Origin: Drosophila miranda
Taxonomy: Eukaryota; Arthropoda; Insecta; Diptera; Drosophilidae
NCBI RefSeq assembly: GCF_003369915.1
Contig: NC_046675.1
Span: 26,970,001-27,034,000, forward strand
Direction of reading: 5' to 3'
Length of the DNA: 64,000 nucleotides
Both the position numbers and the translations under genes were made by a program. Each line of letters opens with the position of its first letter. Positions within the stretch are counted from its first letter, which is position 1. The notes under the pieces are model-generated. The model did no database searches, had not been told where the DNA came from, and was given only the letters and a program-made list of their open reading frames with translations. Shown here piece after piece: positions 49,085 to 60,591 of the stretch.

Positions 49085-49739
49085 CTAATCTTTCCAATAC
49101 CAATCTTTTTTTAAGAGTCGCCAGGCTAGGAGGGTAAAAATAATCTGAAATACTTAATCCATATGCAAGTAAGTACAAGTCGTTCATTTCAGATACAAAG
49201 ACCCCCGTACTTACTCCACAAGTACAAGAAAAACATGAAGTAGGGAAGAAAGCTGCTTAGAACTAAGCCAGTAGAGAAATAGATCTTACATTTCTGGGGG
49301 ACGGGGACTCAAGGGAGAAAAGTCAGATTGGAACACCGATAGCTGCACAGATGCCAACTCACGTTTCTTATACCAAGCAATGTTAATATCCCCGATCCGG
49401 TGTGCCACACTCCCAGCAGGATGCCAATAGGAAAAAGTCCCTTATAGACGTCAAGAGAAAGTATCTCGAAGAAATAGCCATTTATCTTAAATTTGTTTTC
49501 ATATAAAATTGGGTCAGGTAAATCTGCCGTATTGAAAAATCCAATAAAACCTTTCACTTCGTAGTAATCGTCTAAACCGCAGCGAAATTCAAATTCAAAT
49601 TCAAATTAAAATTTAGATATTTATCGTACCTACAAAATGAATCAAGTTCGTATGCTTGAAAATAGGTTATAACTATGCCAAAAACTATATTCCAGTACCC
49701 AAAAATCATCAAGATATACGCTAGATATCTCCCAGACAT
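49085..49739 (-). CDS. Small four-transmembrane protein, family uncertain
   Basis: Four exons (49739-49634, 49571-49363, 49293-49215, 49152-49085) encode 153 residues. Hydrophobic segments: YILMIFGYWNIVFGIVITYF near the N-terminus, then a polar loop with DDYYEVKGF and NTADLPDPILYENKF, a segment YKGLFPIGILLGVWHTGSGI, a third FSTGLVLSSFLPYFMFFLYL, and a last FQIIFTLLAWRLL before a short charged end (KKDWYWKD). The layout resembles small insect-specific tetraspan families (for example DUF4728), but I cannot assign it. Introns are 69 bp or shorter, all GT-AG. The last acceptor (49153) was chosen over one 9 bases later because it alone gives the membrane-like frame. If a donor inside exon 4 is used, the gene may extend into 48367-48774. 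Confidence 0.55.
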
Positions 49740-52700
49740 TTTCGTCGAGCTCTCGATTACTTAGTTATATTTCAGCTGAATGAAACAGGGCAATAAATTC
49801 AACGCCTCTCTAATGAAAAATAAAATGTTTGGCAATCTGTCATTGGAGAGTCATTATCTGTCTCTGTCTGACCGAACCATTCCAAGAACATACCAATTGG
49901 ATAAGCCCAGACTTCTCTCTGTACTAACATGCAGTAGGAGGTAATTCTGGTAACGGAATGTGAGCGTCCTGCCGAATAACACAACAGTACCCTTTGTTAT
50001 ATGGCGCAAGAAATATTCCCAAGTATAGCTATCCTTGTGGTCAAAACTACGGAGAAGTGCTACGGAAAATACGCAACTGCTGCAGACAGATTCTTTAATT
50101 AAACTAAGTACAAACATGCATGAAATCTTGCACTTTCGTTTGCTTATGTACGCACAGAAACGTATTGTATTGAAGGTAAATTCCCACTGATCGACGCTGA
50201 GTCATCTGGGTTTTCACTCTTGAAATTACTGAATGTAATGTGCAGAATAAACGAATATCATATGTACGTACATACATATGTACATACGTGCAAGTGCAGA
50301 CACATGAGAATGAGTATGAGTATGACTAAGAGTAAGAGTATGAGTACTAGTTCGAGTGTGTAGAGTGATGGGGGAATATTTATGTGAGCATGCACGTAGT
50401 CATACACGTACTCGCATGTGTTTCGACCCTTCGGGGCATACCAAATGCCATCCAAATACCACCACTTACTCGTACAGCTGCTGGGTGACCAGGCGGACAA
50501 GAAATGGCTGATGGGGGAGAGCGATTGGGGGAAGCTGGCTGGGCTCGAGTGGGTTAGGGTGACGGTCAGGGTGAGAGTGCAAATGAATGCGAAAAGTAAG
50601 ATGGATGATTTCAATTTGTTACAAGTGCTTTTAAGTTTAGATCGAGCTGGAAGGATGCGAATGGGCGAGCGAGCCAACCCAAAGCGTACCCTCCAGCTCC
50701 AGGCGGCATCCTTCTGAGTGGCTGCGTGTGTTTCTGTTTATTTAGTGGCAGTTAGTTTGCTGATTTAATGCCATTGGCCACTTGAGGAGAGAGTGGACGT
50801 CGTCAATTTTACCATTTCATTTGACAATGCATTTCATTAGGGTTTACCTCCAGATTACCTCTGGTGTGGCTCGTCCGGCTACTCCTACTTGTACTTGTAT
50901 TAAATTAAAGTGGAGACTGTGCGGCACGGACAGAAGCAGACCAGGAGCAGGTTGAGCGTGGCTATCTGGCGCCGAAGTCGATGCCAATGCCGATGCCGAT
51001 GCTGTTGTTTTGGGCTAATAAACACGGCTCTTCACACTTGGCTGACTGCAAAGTGTTCTGTGTGTATGTGTATTGTGGGATGGATGGATTGTGGGGACGG
51101 CAGGTACGTTTGTATAATTAAAAGCATTTGCTGCATTATTTATGAGTACTCCAGTACCCGTAACAGGGTACGATTCCTGACAAATGTTTCGCATTTTAGG
51201 TCATGCAGGGCTCATCTCTCTCCAAGGCGGTCAGTGCGACGGTCCTATATGTTCATGCCAAGTCTATAAATGGCACATCAAGTGACAAGCGGAAACGAAC
51301 GCATTAAAATTTCAACGATGTCAATTTAGGAATCAATTGTTCCGAAATAGCGATGAACTTTTTTAATTAAACGAAATATGCCAGCTGGAATCGCAAGTAC
51401 TTTTTGTATTGATTTGTTGAACGTGCGCCATGACAAGGAAGTTTCGCCATCCCATCCAATGCCTTTATGTCGGGCTCCATCCTGCATCCTTCGTCCCCAC
51501 TCCTGTACTCGTACCTCCATGCCCAACCCTCGACCTTTTGGCCGATATTGGTATGATGACTGTGTTGCAGCGACAATGACAAGGACAATGCCGAGACGAG
51601 AGCACGACAGCGTCGTCATGGGGCACAGAAAGTCTCTGAATTCCAAACACTTTGGAATTTTATGTCTAAACAATGCGGACTCGCAAAATGACAGCAGCCT
51701 GAAATGTTGGGGAAGAGTTTTACCAAATTCCAATAAAAGCATCCAGCAACAGAAGGCGTGGAACGTGGACGAAGTAGATCTGCTTGTGGGCGTCTGCTCT
51801 CCATTAAATTGGCATGCTTTCTGCCAGCCATATTAATCCCACAGGGAAAAAAGAAAGGAAATATCAAAGGTTGTGTTTCATAATGCATTTAAAAACTCTT
51901 TATTGGAAATTAACTCGTTCTATATTAAAATACAATCCAACAGTAAATACAATACAACATATTACAATGCAATACAATACAATACAATACAATCCAATTC
52001 AGAACAATTCTACGCACTTGCCCGCGTGGGTACACTCGTACTCGTACTCTTCCTCGTCCTCGTATCCGTACTCGTACAGAGCCCAATGGGTAGTACTCTT
52101 CGTTAGAACCAGAACCACTGGCCTTAGATAAACACGAATGCTAAGTTGAACTTCAATAACTGGCTAGATGGCAACTATTATTAAGATACTTTTTGGAAAT
52201 TTTGATACCTTACTTGGGATCTAAATTTTTCATTGTTCTGACATAGACGAGGGGATTCGTAGAAATCGTTTTGTTAAGACTCTTGGGCGCTGCTTTCAGC
52301 TTAAACTTTTACACGAAGATCAGATCGGATCAGATCAGATCAAACCAGAGGATAAGTTGCCGAAACTGGAATTTTATTTTTTTATTTTACAAAATTAAAT
52401 TATAATAGAAAGTATTTTCGATTTTTAATCTGCCTATATCCAAACTATTGTTCGCTTCGGCATCAATTGTATATGGCCCTAGATAACTAATTTTATTTTT
52501 GGGTTGCTCGCGGCGGCATCTTTAAAATTTGATTTCGTTCATCTACCTTTATATTTAGGTGTTTTGCATGTATATATTGACTCGTAAATTTATGGTTGAT
52601 TAAGGTATAGAAACTTTAATATATTCATATGAATTTCTTGTATATATATTTCTTTATTTATTTTCTTTCTTTGTTCTTTTACTTGATCATATCAATATAT

Positions 52701-53464
52701 GTATATATGCAAGTATAGTTCATAAAACGTTTAACAATAATTTCAGTCGGTCATTTTGGTATGTAAATTATATATACTTAGGCTATAATTACTTCTGCTT
52801 CTGCTTTCTGCTCTTGTTTTTGCGTTTTCTTCCGAATTTTCGTGTTTTCACATTTTGGAATCTCTTTTATCCTCTTTTATCATCATTAGCTTGTAAAATC
52901 ATGTAATATTCAAAATTAAGACACGAAATCGTTTAGGTATAGATATGATTGTATTATTGAATGATTGTTGTAAAAACGGCAGATATATTTTCCAAGCTCC
53001 TGCACATTGTATATTGTTGGGCCAGGACAGACCCATAAAAAGCATGAAGTTTAAATCTCCTTCCGAACGGACTATATCTAGAGCTGCAGGACTGTTGGAA
53101 AATATATTTAAGCATCGGCGAGCCGAATCGGATCGGGTTTCTACTTTGCCATACATATATATAGGTAGGTATTAAGTAATCGTAATTATTCGCATGGAAA
53201 CGTGAAATATCGGTTGAAATACGCAGATACATAGAATAATGATTGAGCAGATTGTACATATGTCTATCAGAAATCGTCTAAACTCAGCAATACTTTTGAT
53301 CATTTCAAGGACCTTAACCTAATACTAGACTTCCTTTAGGGTCATTGGAATTTCAGGTACTTTGAAAATCTTATGAATTATTTGGCATATAACGAAAACA
53401 CTCGAACCATCTACAATACTCGTTTATGAATGAATGAAGAATGTGCCCTCTGCACCGTTGAAAG

Positions 53465-53530
53465 ACCGGTATTGCATGGTATGGTATGGTATGATATGGT
53501 GTGGCATGGTCTGGTATGGCATGGTTCGGT
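53465..53530. repeat. Imperfect TGGTA tandem repeat
   Basis: About twelve units of TGGTA with point variants (TGATA, TGTGG, TGGCA). Confidence 0.8.
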
Positions 53531-54166
53531 GACGAATATGCGGCGAATATGCTATTCTATAGTCTAGTCGATCTAAACTAATCTCGTTGTTTATTCATCA
53601 TTGATTTCACACTTTGGTTCTAATTGTATGTATTTCTTTCTAGTCTGTTGGTAAGTAGATGTAGCGTAAAGTTGCTATCCTCTAATCGTTGTGCCTACGG
53701 AGTAATCGGATTTTGAGCGGTCCCTAAAATATATATGTATATGTGTGTATGTATGTACAATATATGTAGCTTGGCTCGTCGTTGGAGTATAAAGGAACTA
53801 ACTGCATCTTTGTGCGTTGCAAAGCACTCAAGTGAATTCCCTAGTTCTACTACTATTCAAATAAGCAATATCCAAACACACTACTCGTACATATGTAGGT
53901 AGGTAATAACGAAATGAGGTACTTAAAAGTTAAGTCCTTTAATGGTTATCTCGAAGAGGGGACTTCAATAAAATTGTCATGCAGCTGGGTACCTTCCCGG
54001 GTACGTATGCGTATGTATTCCCATTTTAAAATGGATGTAGTCGATGTAAGCGTAAACCTAGTTCAGACACAAGTTAGTATAGCCACCATGGCATGTTCTG
54101 GGCCTGGGACTGAGCCGGGGCCGAACAGGCAGATAATGCACGTTGAAGGGGTAAAAGAGCACGTGA

Positions 54167-54184
54167 GCTTCGGCTAGCCGAAGC
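54167..54184. repeat. Perfect 18-bp palindrome
   Basis: GCTTCGGCTAGCCGAAGC equals its own reverse complement. A second inverted repeat lies close by: GTATACGGG at 54242-54250 pairs with CCCGTATAC at 54264-54272 across a 13-base loop. Confidence 0.9.
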
Positions 54185-55264
54185 CGGTTGATTTTCTTAC
54201 TCTCATGCACGCATAGACCGAACCACCCGTACACCTGTACTGTATACGGGTGTACACGGGTTTCCCGTATACATGCAATTGTGTAATCTGAAACCGAGAC
54301 CATCGTAGAATCATCGCAGGACTCCCATCTTTTCGTTTTGGGTCTTGTTTAGAACAAGTTTCTCAATGGGCAATTTTTGAAAGCATCACTAAGACGTTTT
54401 TTCAACTTTGCTGAAAATAGAGACAAGACAAAATCAGTTAACACGAACACCAACGAAATAATCAACTTTAATAACTTAGTAAAATTGCCTACAAAGTGAC
54501 ATGTAAAGCTGCAGTAAAAACTGAAGGGCAAGAATAATTCAAGAAATGAAAGAGTAGAGTTTGTTCGGAGTTTGATTGTTTTTCACCCTCTCAGTATCTC
54601 AGTATGTGTGCCCTAAGGGACTTTTGTTTTCAATCTGCTGTTGTCTTCAACTTTGTCGTCAGTGGCTGTGGCTGTGGATGTGGCTAAGACTGTCAATGTG
54701 GTGTGATGAGAAATGGACACGGAATTGTGTGGCTTTTACCTACCTTTACCCAGGCAATGAAGTGGGTGGTTATACAACATAAAAGTTACACAGCTTAACA
54801 AAATCGAATCTCTTAAGTACATGTGCCTGTACATACGAGTACGTATGTATACATACTCACTGAAGTCCTCTGATGCGCGTTCAGGAAGAGGGGCCTAGAT
54901 GACACACGCAACTCACCTTTACCTCATTGGCCTTCCTTGCTTGGCCCTTGGCCCAGCAGATCTGGAGGCTAATGCAGACGCAGATTATTTTTGGCATGGC
55001 ATGTGCTTAATACATATTCGATAACGTAGCACATTCCATTACACAATCTTTTTACAGTGTTCTTAGCAATAGAATAGTAGGTTTTGTAATAGGGATAGGC
55101 AGCAGACAGCAGCACCAGCACCAGCACCTCAGCCTATTCATATACGTATTGTACATGTGTGTATCCGACATACAAAGACGTGGATGTAACTATAGGCACG
55201 TACAATATGTATGGATGCTTCTGCAGTGGAAGTGGAAGGTGGAAAATTTGGAGGTACGTAAACA

Positions 55265-55354
55265 GACACAGAGATAGAGATAGGTTGATAGGTAGATAGG
55301 TAGATAGATCGATAGACAGAGACAGACAGGTGGATAGAGAGATAGAGACAGAGA

Positions 55355-55388
<34 letters not shown>

Positions 55389-55395
55389 CACGCAC
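55265..55395. repeat. GATA/GACA/GAGA microsatellite cluster
   Basis: A purine-rich run moves from GATAG units to pure GA units. Reverse translation gives the spurious Ser/Leu-rich frames seen there. Confidence 0.9.
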
Positions 55396-55626
55396 ACACA
55401 TATAGAAAAACATATAGACTAACAGTCATGCCAAATCAAGATCGCTATACGTATCGGATATCGGGCAGGGCAGGCAGAAAGTCACAGTGTAGATAGTAGG
55501 ACATGTATGGGGTCGGGTCGGGTCGCTTGTTGTGTTTCGAGGTTTCGGGGGTCTTCAGGGTAATGCCGCCTAGGAATTGTTTTTAAAATTAAAACAATGT
55601 ATTGTTGTGTTTTTTCATATATATTT

Positions 55627-55630
<4 letters not shown>

Positions 55631-55660
<30 letters not shown>
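55631..55660. repeat. AT dinucleotide repeat
   Basis: Fifteen AT units in a row. Confidence 0.95.
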
Positions 55661-55664
<4 letters not shown>

Positions 55665-57487
55665 TTTATTATTCTTCTTTGGTTTGGTTTGAATTAAATG
55701 TTCAAAGTAACAATATAATTAATCAACTATTAACGCTTTCCTTAGGTTTTGATTTTTTTTTTTTCGTTTTTGGTTTTTGGTTTTCATTTTTGTTTTTGTT
55801 TATCCTTTGTTGTGTATAGAACTGCTTTCACATCTAATAATGACTTGAATGGTATTCTTTCCAACATTATTATTTATAATTTTTGTCTGTTGTTTCTCTA
55901 TTAAATTCATTTCCCTATTAAGTTACACATATACATATATATATTGTATATAGATAATAATGTATAATCATCTGCTTGTATGAACTTTCTGATACACATA
56001 TACATACATTATCATAACTATAATATTAACGGTAACACAATATTAAACAAACGAACAAAATCAAAATCGGCTGAACCATTTAACATTTTAAACATTTATG
56101 ATTACGTTAAAACTTGATAATGATTGAATAATATTGTATGTTCAAGTTGCTGTTGGCTTTCTTTATTAATGTTTATTCAATATATTAAACAATTCAACTG
56201 ACCGTCCATACATCGATACATCGTATAAGTATTTGAGAGAAAAACGCAATGGATATTGTAGAATCTAGGTAAACATTTTCAATACGTATTTATTTTATAC
56301 GAGTAGAGCTTATAGAGTTTCGAGTTCGAAAGGAGCATAGCTAAGATACGAGTATCTGGATTCGGATTTAGTAAAACTAGATTGGAATGCGGAAGGGAAA
56401 CGCAGCTACATAAGTAGTATCGTAGCTCTAGTATCGTAGTAGTACATTAGTACAAGTGGGTTAAAGCAACAGTTAAGAATTGTGGATTCCATTTCCTTTG
56501 GTAGAATCACCATCTCTTCATCATCGTCTTCATCATCATCATATTCATCTATTCGCTACTCATGGTCTAGTCATGTGAGCCACGTTAAGGCATTCTTTCA
56601 TTAGTTCGATCGTTCCTAACTTTGTATAGAGCGATGCATGGGGCACTAGGGGATTGCTTTATTAGATTGACAGAGAGAGGCGTTGAGGAGCGCTACGATC
56701 ATCGTAGTATTGCTGCCGGGCCGATATGTGTACAAGAAACATATGGAGTCAAGAATGGTCAAGAAGAATCTGAGAGAGCGATGTTTTTACTGATAGACGC
56801 GGGTCGGGTCTCGGTGTCGGTCTAGGTCTCGGCACCCCTTTATACGAGTATATAGTAATATATTCATTGTTCATCATAACATAACATCATTTTCATAAGT
56901 ATTTTCATTAAATGGTAACTTTTTATGCGAATTGTACATATATTTCTTGTTGGTTGTTAGTAGTTGGTTGTGGATCTGTACATATGTATATATGTTAGTA
57001 TAATATGTATGTAGATTAAGCATTTACAACACCATATTTGCTATTTAAATGCATGTGACTAGTGTGGATGTGTGTATGTATGTATTTATGTGCATATGGA
57101 TTTGTGTATGTTTGCTTGTTTTTAAAGATTAGCCATATATAGTACAAATGAAGTTCACAACGTTCAGAAATATGTTAAGAAAAACTTGTAGCAAACTGTC
57201 ATGATCTGATCTGATACGAGTATCTGATAGGTAGGTTGAATTGAATTGAGTTGAGTTGATGTTCATGTTCATCATGTTCATGTGTTGTTGTTGTTGTTGT
57301 TGTTGGCTGTGCTGTGGGCATTTGTAGTTGTAGTTTTCTCGATAACGAGTAGTTCATCTCGTACATATATATATACAATACATATGTATATGATGTATAA
57401 CGTTACTTTTGTTAGTTACTTTTGCTGTAGATGTAGTTGATGTTGATGTTGATGTTGTTCTTGTTCTTGTACTGGCTGTAGTGGTTT

Positions 57488-57540
57488 TCTTGTGCTGTTG
57501 TTGTTGTTGTTCTTGTTGTTGTTGTTGTTGTTGATGATGA
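57488..57540. repeat. GTT trinucleotide repeat
   Basis: GTT units interrupted by one CTT. A shorter TTG run is at 57283-57305. Confidence 0.9.
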
Positions 57541-59079
57541 TATATCATACATAAAACACCGAGAGGACATGTCTGAGAGGGACCATCGAGTCGTTGTTGT
57601 GGAGATTTGGTAGAGTTGTTGTTGTTTCGTGTTGTTGCAAATGTTGTTCAAGTTGTTTTTCAGATATAAATATTTTAGGCAGAGTAGAAGTGGCGCAGAT
57701 TAAAGATTTAAGAGAGTGTTTTAAATCAAAAGAAGAGAAAGAGAGAGAGAGAGAGACACCAGAGAAAGAGAGAGAGAGATATTTATATATAGAATGCAGT
57801 GTAATTAAAACATTTATTCATATATGTATGTATAATATTTAGGTTTAGTTTTATGTACTTATATATCGAGTAAAAGATAATGTTTTCGACTGATAATTAA
57901 GAGGATATTTAACTCCGGTCAACCGGATCACAAATGTCCTTCCAACTGTTTCATCTACTCAAATTGATGTGATATGTACATAGACGCCTAAAAGTATGTA
58001 TCATTGCACACATACATACATATGTGTGCGTTGTAATCGTCTTAAGCCATTCCATACCATGTCCCAAAAGCGTACACAGTCATGGATGGGAATTATTCGA
58101 GTACATACATATGTGAAACAGTTGTTCGGTTGATGGTGTTGCATGATGCATGTAGTAGCGATAGTAATGATAGTAATGATATGTAACGGATGGTAGAACG
58201 CTGGTAACACATACATATAAGTAGTACGAGCCATTCACGGGCCAAATCGAGTGTAAGCGAAAATCCATCGTTAGCTCTACCATAGGACTCTACCTTTTCT
58301 TCGAAACCTGTTACGCAACCCGGACGCAATGCAATGACTCGATTCGGAGCGGGGACAGCTCGTTTTCTATGTATGTACATATGTACGTACACCCATGCAC
58401 ACAATATTACATTCTTTGCCATATAATCGGTTAACTATCATTGGTAACACATGTACTTATCGCCATTTATATGTATGTACAATTTTGGTGTCTTTGATTC
58501 GACTTGCATGTGTGTAGACTGTGTTGGAGAGTTGGCATGTTGGCATGTAAATATGTAAATATATATGCGATACATTAAACGGACGACGGGAACGGAGAGA
58601 CCCACAGTGGGCTAGAAATCGTGTGCTATGTCATAGTCGTATGATGTCTTTGTTTTTTATTTACCAGATTTGCATGCATGTTTCGGTATCTGTTTCGGTT
58701 TCTGTTTCTGTGTTGTGTTCGGTTTCTCATCTGCTGAGGTGTCGTTTGGGTATTGGGTTCTGTGGGAGGGAGGGTCCGACCTGTGGGCCGGCGTGTGCGC
58801 TTATCGGTGAAAAATGTATAATTTGCTAAATGTATCACAGCATTATGCTCTCGAACTGCCTAGCGTCTCTTATAAGCTATTGTCCTTGTCTAAACGACTA
58901 CAGCTAATATTTGTTTGTTTAAGTTATCATATTGTTATACAATATTTCCTACAGAATATATGTACGTACTCGTAGCCGTCACCTAACCAATAACGCAACA
59001 GATGTGTAAATACAAACTAATGTGAAATGAAACTCAAGTTCGGCAATGTTCAATGTATATTAGTTTTAGTATAGGCAAG

Positions 59080-59236
59080 GTATATGGGTATGAGTATAAG
59101 TATAGGTATTGGTATATGGGTATAAGTATAGGTATAGGTATAGGTATAGGTATAGGTATAGGTATAGGTATAGGTATAGGTATAGGTATAAGTATATGTA
59201 GGTTTAGGTATAGGTATAAGTATAGGTATAGGTACA
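59080..59236. repeat. TATAGG hexamer minisatellite
   Basis: A pure GGTATA core of about eleven units (59125-59190) is flanked by variant units (AGTATA, GGTTTA, GGTATT). Translation produces Tyr-Arg or Gly-Ile repeats that are artefacts. Confidence 0.92.
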
Positions 59237-60591
59237 TATTTAGGTAGTTTACTTACATTTCAGAAGCATCAATCAGTGAGATCAGTAATTGTCTCGAAAG
59301 ATTTTAAACTCTCAATTGTAGTGTGGGTATGTATTTTTGTATAGGAAAGAAACGAAATGTAACTGTTAAAGCTGTTAAAGAAGATAGATTTCTCTGGCAA
59401 TATCGAAAACAAACTGACTGAAACTTTATATTTCGGATAGTATGGATAGTTCTGGGTTGGGTTGTAGGCGATCATCGATCATCGATCATCGATCAGTTTT
59501 GAGAACCAGCAATAATTTCAACGTCTTCGCAGTCAATTCGTTTGCAAATGTGATTAATTTTCTGTGGTTAAATTCATGGAAATATACATAACATGTGTAT
59601 ATATGTATGTATATATACTTATATATTCGAATGGCAATTACAACATATGCGCCGATTTAGTTCATAATCTTCCCATACTCATTTATGGAATAAAGTCCAA
59701 AAGTGATTTCAGCAACGTATTTCGACGGTTCGACATGATTCAGCAACCTCCTCTGTCGCACCATTCGCTTAATTGGTTTTTGGTTTTTTCATTTATATTC
59801 TTTTCTTTTTTTTTTAGCTTTTTGCTTATTTTAGGTGTTTATTTGTTAATTTTTTTTTTATTTTTAATTTTCTTTTATTTGTGTTTTTAGATTTATTCTT
59901 TTAGTTTCGATTTGGTTTTGCATCGTACGAGTGCCGCGGTTTCGTTAGTTTCATTTAGTTTCGTTTCGTTAATTTATTGTATGTTATTAACTAAACAACG
60001 GTTATGTATTGTATATTGGGGTTGAGTATATTACATTATCATCGAAGCAAAGTGATTTGAATATGTATTATTAAAGGCGTTTACTATTTTTGGTTTTAAA
60101 TAATTCGGTTTATGCTTTAGCTACCTTAAAGTTCCTTAGGAGTTCACCGTCCTGTTCGCATTTTTAATCGCATTCGCATGTCTCCTTCATTATTTCGTTA
60201 TCCGAAATATATCTATTAGCTGTTAATATATTATTTGTACGCTTTAGTACACCGCATTGGAGGCTTTGCCAAAAACTCAATTGTAGATTGCATCGCTCGA
60301 TTTATCTCGATTATTGCTGCCGGGTTACGTTACGAGCTAGCATTGGGCTAGCTTTCTAAGGACTTATATTCGTTTCGATTGCGGTTCCAATGATTAAACT
60401 CAACGGATCTCATAAGTATTAACAAATTCAAGTTCGGGATGTGTTAAATAAATTTCATCGTTCATCGTTCATCGTTTATCGTTCATCGTTAATCGGTTAG
60501 TTTTTTATTTGAATTGTTACTTGTGGTACTATTATACGTTTTGTTTGTTTTATTTTTGTTTGTTTATTTTGCTTTTATGATGACTGACATA

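Larger units (their letters stand above)
49740..60591. other. Gene-poor AT-rich stretch, probably partly complexin 3' UTR
   Basis: Nearly 11 kb without a convincing gene. It holds many simple repeats and TACATATGTA-type motifs. The part adjoining 60591 must be the 3' UTR of complexin, which is transcribed leftwards; how far it reaches cannot be told. Frames of 70-150 codons occur (such as 51378-51836) but have no codon bias or splice context. Confidence 0.5.

Noticed and set aside
51378-51836. 152-codon plus-strand frame
   Set aside because: Residue mix and codons are not protein-like and a similar frame lies antisense; likely chance.
55134-55429. Ser/Leu-rich frames on the minus strand
   Set aside because: Direct translation of the GATA/GA microsatellite.
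59034-59247. Tyr-Arg / Ile-Pro repeat 'proteins' on both strands
   Set aside because: Products of the TATAGG minisatellite, not genes.
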